Source: Lenisia limosa (Eukaryota > Breviatea). From it: 27,023 bases of DNA. The notes beneath the pieces were generated by a model. That model searched no databases. It saw only the letters and a list, made by a program, of their open reading frames with translations, and was not told the DNA's origin. The position numbers were made by a program, and so were the translations under genes. Each line of letters begins with the position of its first letter. The stretch's first letter is position 1. Where the stretch lies: positions 1 through 27,023 of the forward strand of contig LPNZ01008342.1 in assembly GCA_001655205.1 (NCBI GenBank), in the 5' to 3' direction. Positions 21,131 through 27,023 of the stretch are shown in pieces.

Positions 21131-24100
21131 TTAAAGTGACGAATCGAGCCATTTCCGGACGTCCGAGAGCTCCTGGGCAGCGTAAGGGTGCTGGCTGAGC
21201 GTTGAAGCTACAGCCTCATCTACTCCGGATGGTCCATACACGACTCCTGTGGGGAGTAAAATACTGTTTTTGAATATAGATAAAAGTGAGAAACAAAAGT
21301 GTAGAGCAAGGGAGGTGAGTGTTTGCCAATAGATAACTTTATATCGCTCCAAAATAGGCAGTATCCCCTCTAGGAGATATTGGATTACAAATGATCAGTG
21401 GTAACAAGGCCAAAACACCAAGTCCTCCTTACCAATGAGGTTGGACTGGAGGTCATCAATCATATCGGGAATAAGAGAGTCACTGTATATCTTGGCTGCG
21501 GAAATATGTCCTTTAACACTGGGGAGGGGAGGAGGGTTATAATCATGAAAGCCTCCGCAATTGTAAACTATTTTACTACAACAAGTTGAATATGATATGC
21601 TTAATTATGTAGAATGAAATTAAGAGAAGAGGGGGAGAACATAGTATAAATGTGTACCTATTTTGTAGTCAAAACCATCCAATGGGTCAAAACAAAATAA
21701 AAACTCAAAAAAAAACAATAGCATTCCCTGATTCACATTTGAACTACCTTACACAAGACACCCAACCTGTTGACCATAACGTCCATCAGACCCCAGTCAA
21801 AACGGGTTTCAAAGGAATGTTCAAAGTGAGGCGTCTCACCAAACCTCCATTGCCAGTCCTATGATGTGGGATCAGGGAATGTTCCATTTGAACCCGTTTT
21901 TAATAAGTTTACATAAATACACCAACTCCGGTAAAACACAACAAAAATCAAATAGCATTCCCATACCTCCTGCTTCGCGATCAAAACTTTGAGTTTGGGC
22001 TGCGACTCTGCAAGAACAAGGGGGTCCATGACCTCAACCTGAAAACCATGACACAGAATGCAGAAATGAGAAATCAAAATCAAATCAATGTTCCCAATCA
22101 TTGATTTATAAAGCATCAACGGAAGTACACAACCAAAGATGCTGATCAGTTTGCTAATGCAAATCCAAGCTACTACCCATTGATAAGCTCTTTACCCCAA
22201 CCACCTCAGCCTTGGAGTCGTAGCACTCCTGGAAGCGCTTGATGATAGCAGACTTGACCATTTCCTGGTCCACAGACGGGGCCACATCCACAACATTGCA
22301 CACCCGAGCTCTCACTGAGGACNNNNNNNNNNNNNNNNNNNNNNNNNNNNNNNNNNNNNNNNNNNNNNNNNNNNNNNNNNNNNNNNNNNNNNNNNCGCAA
22401 TACATATTTATATATTGAAGAAGTGGCACTTAATAGATGCCTGAAACAACAACGCAAACGACTAGCAAAGGGAAGTATTGCTAAGGCAGAGCCGCTCACA
22501 ATCAGTTTCGCCTTATTGGGGTTGAGATAGGCAGCCAAAGAGGAAAGATCGACTTTGCAGAGAAGTGTCCCATGTTGCATAGCACGTGACTTCGTGAGGC
22601 GGAAGGCTGAGCCTGGCGATATTAGATCATGATGCTAACCCTTGTGTTATTAAATATGCAATCACAAACCAAACAAACCCGAGATTTTCTTTTCATCAAC
22701 GGTGATATCATTCCGTCCGGTTGCCTTGAATAGTGAGCTTTGTGAAAGACACAGGCAAGGGTGACTCTTTTCAAAATGGGGAATGATATTAAAATGTCTC
22801 TGTTTACCATTTAAAAACCAAACTGTATCATTGAGATAAACTGAAAAGGTTGTATATCTAATATGAGGTGCAGCAAGGTTCAAGTCCCAGGAGGGTAACT
22901 ATTAAAACACTCCTACTTCAGCGTTCACACCCAGGTCCTTTAAAGCAGCCGTGACAATGTCCATGTTGCGGGGCACTGAGTAGTCCTCCCTCGCACTCAT
23001 CAAGGTGAAGTTGGTGTTGCCTCGGTCCTAAAGAGCAAACGATTATATTCAGTCAAATCAGGCCATATAGCTACTCCAATACTCCAAGGGACAGCACAAA
23101 TAATCAATATGTTTATTGGGAATCAGGAGGAGAAAAACATGGATTCAATTCTTCATCCCTTTTTGAAGTGATTAAGTTAAACTTACGATTTCAGCTCAAC
23201 TTCCTATCCTGACATTGAAATTTTGTGGATAAAAACTCAAAAAAAGAACTACGGAGTCTGAGCCCCAAGCCACCTGGTACACAGCTCCACCGCCAGTTGG
23301 TCGTCTAGCCAACATCACGTCCATATCATCCATCTTCTTGATGTGGCACTCCTTCCACGGGTTCTGGTTGCGTCCAATTACCACCTGCAATTTGGAATCG
23401 GTAAAAGGGACAATTCGGTATTGCAACAACATCCTCATTAAATGCAATATAAGTTATCATGGTCACACAAGAGAAAAGCAAGTGAAAAAGACTCCAAAAA
23501 GTGATAATAACATAACGTTGACTATTTGATTTCCCGCATTTGAACCAAACACAATCAACATTGTGATACCCTGACATACCACAGGGTTATTTGACCACAG
23601 GAAAAGACACTGCCTGTTCTTGTCATCTGTGATCTCAAGATCGTGGAAAATAAACTCTTCCATGGCCAGGTTGTGCCAAGGGTTGTGAGACGTTGACGCG
23701 AAAATTCGAACCTGGGGTATGTCATAAGACGAAAATACATTTGGTGATTAAATGCAATGCACCGAGTTCCCAAAACAACGTACAATTTCAGAAGTTATGT
23801 TGGATATTTATGAATATGATGAGTCTAAAATTAATGTGTATAGAGAGAGAGAGAAGAGGGGGGAGGGGGTCGTTGAATCACCAAACCCCATATTATTAGA
23901 CAAATTCATGACTACCGGACCTAATGAATTGCTGAAACAAACAAGTATACTCCCATAATTTATACATTTACAAAAAGGGAGTTATTTTGGCAATACATAG
24001 TATCTATATCTAGTGTATGTATCCTCCCAAATTCCTGGAATAAGAGGAAACTCCAACCAACATTCCACAGATGCAAATACATTTCGTACATACAGATACC

Positions 24101-24363
24101 AGATATGTTATGCCACCAATTTCATGCCACACTGAGCTCAAGAAAAACCAGCAGATATTCGCCATCCCACCAAAGCTCAAATTGCAGGTGTAACCTAATG
24201 ACACTTGCAGGGAATCGGATAGTGACGTCATCCCAAAAGACCCCCCCCCCACATCGGTCTTCTTTGCCTCCCTGAAAGATGCTGGCACCATGGCCTTTGC
24301 GGCTGTGGAGAGCAGCTTGCCGGTCCTGGCAAGGCCAACAGATGAGAGGGCTCTGGCTAGCAT
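21131..24363 (-). CDS. lplA: Lipoate-protein ligase, LplA type, probably mitochondrial; 11 exons, one cut by a gap
   Basis: Lipoate-protein ligase activates lipoate with ATP and attaches it to a lysine of the E2 and H proteins of 2-oxoacid dehydrogenases and the glycine cleavage system. Exons: 24253-24363, 23580-23711, 23274-23384, 22917-23027, 22679-22724, 22500-22612, 22196 into the gap 22323-22395, 21967-22038, 21767-21858, 21433-21518 and 21131-21246. Seen motifs in order: [21 protein letters not shown], the lipoyl-AMP loop [28 protein letters not shown] (catalytic lysine region), [25 protein letters not shown], then the C-terminal accessory domain [13 protein letters not shown]. About 375 residues against about 338 in E. 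coli LplA; the extra is an N-terminal Arg/Ser/Ala-rich, acid-free stretch ([20 protein letters not shown]) fitting a mitochondrial presequence. The exon 1 donor is uncertain (GTGGGG at 24252 or an in-frame site further on). All other visible junctions keep frame. Confidence 0.95.
22323..22395. other. N gap inside ligase exon 7
   Basis: Coding sequence runs straight into this gap on the minus strand (SVRARV at its edge). Exon 6 ends in NPNKAKLI at phase 0, and relatives have about five residues (a KG-containing linker) before SVR, so the missing exon start should be roughly 15-20 nt within the gap; the remainder is intron. Confidence 0.8.
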
Positions 24364-24702
24364 GATATGATCTGAGGAACGCCACTTACGTCTCTTCAAA
24401 TAACAAAGCAATTACCCCTTTACTAATAATAACTTTCTTTTAACCAGCTTCTAACTTTCAACAGACTTACTAACTGGGCTGAGAGAGAGGATGACGAATA
24501 CCTTTACATTAATAGGCCGAGATGTAACAAATGTAAGTTAAAAAGAAGTCCCCCCAATTGTCCCATTGTCCCCAAAAAAAAATGCCCAAAGCAGAGACAC
24601 CATCCAGCAGTATTTAGATATTTATATGACTTTCTTGCGCAAAGTCGCACGACGTGTTTTTAGTGTGAGTGAGTGATAGAGACAACCTGATTATCAACCA
24701 AA
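24364..24702. promoter_or_regulatory. Divergent intergenic spacer, likely bidirectional promoter region
   Basis: 339 bp separate the start codons of the ligase (minus) and the secreted protein (plus). No clear TATA box is placed convincingly for either; there is an AT-rich stretch at 24610-24630 and a GTGAGTGAGTGA run just before the plus-strand start. Function is inferred only from position. Confidence 0.4.
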
Positions 24703-27023
24703 ATGTGGCGGGTATCTTATGCTGTCCTGCTCATTGTCGCGTCAATGACATACGGTATGCCAACGGTTCAACTCTTAATTGATGGGGGATGGGGATGTAG
24801 TAGAGGTAAATCAGCAAAGTCTACTTTCTGGTACTTTGTTGTTTTTTCATATCTCGATATTCAGTTCTTGTATATCTGTGAAATCCCTCAGAGTTAAAGC
24901 TTGTCTTTGTATTCCCTCAGAGTTAAAGCTTGTCTTTGTATTCCTGATCATTCAGCAATTGTGCTGCTTCCACCTCAATACTCATGCTCCATTCATCAGC
25001 GCACACAAGTGGGTGGGGTGCTCCATTCACCAACATACCGATTGTCGTTCCGTTTCTGGGAGACTTGTTCTATCGTTCTATCTTTCAAAAACAATTTAGT
25101 TACTTGCTTTCTGTTATTTCAAGTTGTCACCTTTCCTCCCAGAAGCACGGAAAGATCACGGGTAACGTTGTGAAGCACTTTGCCATTGACTCGGTGAATA
25201 ACCTGCGACTTGAAGACAGCATCTCTATGGTTGGCCATGCAATATGTATGTTGTGTAGATAATACTATTTGTTTGTTTTTTGTTGCTATTCTTATTTTTG
25301 CTGTTGTTATTTGACATTAACTTAACAAAAAATCGCTCTATTTAAATAAGATGGTTGTAATGCACTACCTGGGTTTCTCTGCCTCTCCGCACAATGTCCC
25401 GAGCAATTTTGAGCAGTTCTTTTGCTTCCTGAGTTACATAGAAAGGTTTAAAGAAAGAATACTACAGACCAACAACAGAGGCGGCCATTCTGAGTTTATC
25501 AGAGTTCTGAGACTGATTTATTTTATTTCTTCCTTGGCAAACCTTTTCAGTGATTTCTCTGATGGAGATTACCTTGAATCTGTTGTCCTTCGGCTAGCAT
25601 TTGCAACACCTATTCATTTGGTGACATGCTCAAATATAAACCAACAGCTAGTGTGTTGGGAATTTGAACTTGGTGCTTGGTGGAATTCTGCTTGAGGAAC
25701 AGTGAGCGATTTGGAGGGAGTACAGCTCAAGGGGTCCACTCTGTGATCATCAAAAAGCCACCCAAGTTAGTCATTACGAGTCTTNNNNNNNNNNNNNNNN
25801 NNNNNNNNNNNNNNNNNNNNNNNNNNNNNNNNNNNNNNNNNNNNNNNNNNNNNNNNNNNNNNNNNNNNNNNNNNNNNNNNNNNNNNNNNNNNNNNNNNNN
25901 NNNNNNNNNNNNNNNNNNNNNNNNNNNNNNNNNCAAGGAAACTCGGTTTTTTGGTGTTGCTTACGAGAAAGGCTGCCGCACACAACTTTACCATCTTGAA
26001 CAATAATGAAAATCAGGCTCTTTGGTTACTCTTGTTATTCTGTGTGTGTTGTTTGAACGTAGATGTTTGACTAGAGAATAGTTGCAATCTGGGATAGGAT
26101 ATGGTTTAATTTTTTATAGTAAATACAATCGATGGGTTCAAAAGAAATACATGGGAGAGTAGGGACCCTTGTTGATTCCACCATATTCATACATCTTTTC
26201 CTTACAGTATGTAGGATGATTACTTCACCAAGAACATCACTGTCATTGTGGTTGGCTGGGGTTCTAACAAGAAAGCCATTGATCGTCTATTTTTTGGTTT
26301 GTTTTTGTTTGTTTTGATTTGTTTTGTTTTATTTTGTTTTTGTTTTCTGTTGATTAGGTTCCGTCACATTTGACCTCGCAGAATCCCGAGTATGGAGTGG
26401 CCAACTCAGTGCCCTTCTTCAACCGAAGCTACTGCTTCTATGTCAAGTCATCGCCGAAGGTTGAGAGGGAGTCGCTTCCCAGTGGTGCTAAAAAAGTACA
26501 GTGGGTATCACTACTTTTCCTGGTGGGGAAAGTGGTATTTATTACTTCTGTCTTTTTCATTTTTTGTTTTCAGACCAAAAAACACTTATTCTTTTTTCAT
26601 TTCCCCGTTTATTTGATTNNNNNNNNNNNNNNNNNNNNNNNNNNNNNNNNNNNNNNNNNNNNNNNNNNNNNNNNNNNNNNNNNNNNNNNNNNNNNNNNNN
26701 NNNNNNNNNNNNNNNNNNNNNNNNNNNNNNNNNNNNNNNNNNNNNNNNNNNNNNNNNNNNNNNNNNNNNNNNNNNNNNNNNNNNNNNNNNNNNNNNNNNN
26801 NNNNNNNNNNNNNNNNNNNNNNNNNNNNNNNNNNNNNNNNNNNNNNACGTACTATTTCCTTTTCATTTTTATGAGTTCGTAGCAGATCTTCTTCTGCTCT
26901 TCTGCATTTCTAGCTCACCTACCTAGGAAGACCTGGGACTGAAATTGACCCAATGGTGGATCTCCAAAAGTGACGGAAGTCTCAGACAGCAGATAGTCCA
27001 CACGGTTGGCGCCACTTTCTGTA
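24703..27023 (+). CDS. Unrecognised secreted or membrane-anchored protein, spliced, incomplete at right edge
   Basis: No family recognised. Exon 1 (24703-24754) is a good signal peptide: MWRVSYAVLLIVASMTYG. Probable further exons: from 24956 (A-IVLLPPQYSCSIHQRTQ...), 25143-25245 (KHGKITGNVVKHFAIDSVNN ... SMVGHAI), around 25677-25784 running into an N gap (FCLRNSERFGGSTAQGVHS), 26215 to about 26297 (DDYFTKNITVIVVGWGSNKK), 26358-26495 (PEYGVANSVPFFNRSYCFYV ... LPSGAKK, both ends phase 0) and 26927 to the edge (EDLGLKLTQWWISKSDGSLR). NITV and NRSY are N-glycosylation sequons, fitting a secretory route. Middle exons between 25245 and 26215 are not settled and two N gaps hide sequence. The gene is divergent from the lipoate ligase. 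Confidence 0.6.
24885..24942. repeat. Exact 29-bp tandem duplication in intron 1 of the secreted-protein gene
   Basis: Two adjacent copies of a unit starting CCCTCAGAGTTAAAGCTTGT and ending TTTGTATT. Each contains a CTCAG that could act as a splice acceptor. Confidence 0.9.
25785..25933. other. N gap in the secreted-protein gene
   Basis: Open frame with protein-like composition runs into its left edge (KKPPKLVITSL). The right side resumes with KETRFFGVAYEKGCRTQLY in one frame. Confidence 0.95.
26286..26345. repeat. T/G-rich simple tract
   Basis: Repeated GTTTTGT/GTTTTTG units; forms the polypyrimidine-like body of the intron before the exon at 26358. Confidence 0.8.
26619..26846. other. N gap in the secreted-protein gene
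   Basis: Lies between the exons ending 26495 and starting 26927; the phases (0 and 0) are compatible with it being purely intronic. Confidence 0.95.

Noticed and set aside
22860-22900. GGTTCAAGTCCC, resembling a tRNA T-arm
   Set aside because: No acceptor stem, D-arm or anticodon arm can be folded around it, and it lies inside a ligase intron.
21131-24363. Bacterial contamination as the source of the lipoate ligase
   Set aside because: The coding sequence is interrupted by ten GT-AG introns with matching phases and neighbours a eukaryotic ATG2 gene.

Overview
The window is nuclear DNA from an intron-rich eukaryote. It holds spliced genes with many short exons, GT-AG introns, runs of N between contigs, and no bacterial operon signals. 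I cannot name the species; a protist-grade eukaryote is my inference. Open frames read without splicing are misleading here, so every gene model below was built by hand from splice sites and reading-frame phase.

Three large loci fill the window. (1) Positions about 596-20552, minus strand: one very fragmented gene for an ATG2-family (autophagy-related protein 2) lipid-transfer protein. I traced 53 phase-consistent exons, about 1,720 codons, plus a tentative 54th. The N-terminal chorein-type segment is at 20552-19249 and the diagnostic ATG2 core motif is at 6240-5869. The C-terminal end appears to run off the left edge. (2) Positions 21131-24363, minus strand: an 11-exon gene for a lipoate-protein ligase of the full-length bacterial LplA type, with a likely mitochondrial presequence. 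One exon start is lost in an N gap. (3) Positions 24703 to the right edge, plus strand: a gene for an unrecognised secreted or membrane-tethered protein, divergent from the ligase across a 339-bp spacer. A fourth transcription unit (about 15512-16701, plus strand, product not recognised) lies antisense inside a 1.6-kb ATG2 intron.

The most unusual content is inside the ATG2 introns. A short dispersed repeat family (about 40-110 bp, ten recognisable copies) sits in ATG2 introns, always in the same orientation. In seven introns its conserved TTTCAT box lies 26-48 nt upstream of the exon it precedes, so the repeat supplies the 3' splice region. This resembles an introner-like element. One copy is flanked by an exact 12-bp direct repeat that includes the splice acceptor. 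Another ATG2 intron carries a 658-bp MITE-like element with 59-bp terminal inverted repeats (58/59 identical) built from three spaced CCGGACA boxes.

ATG2 and lipoate ligase share no pathway; their adjacency on the same strand is probably only positional. No tRNA, rRNA, CRISPR, virus or toxin gene was recognised.
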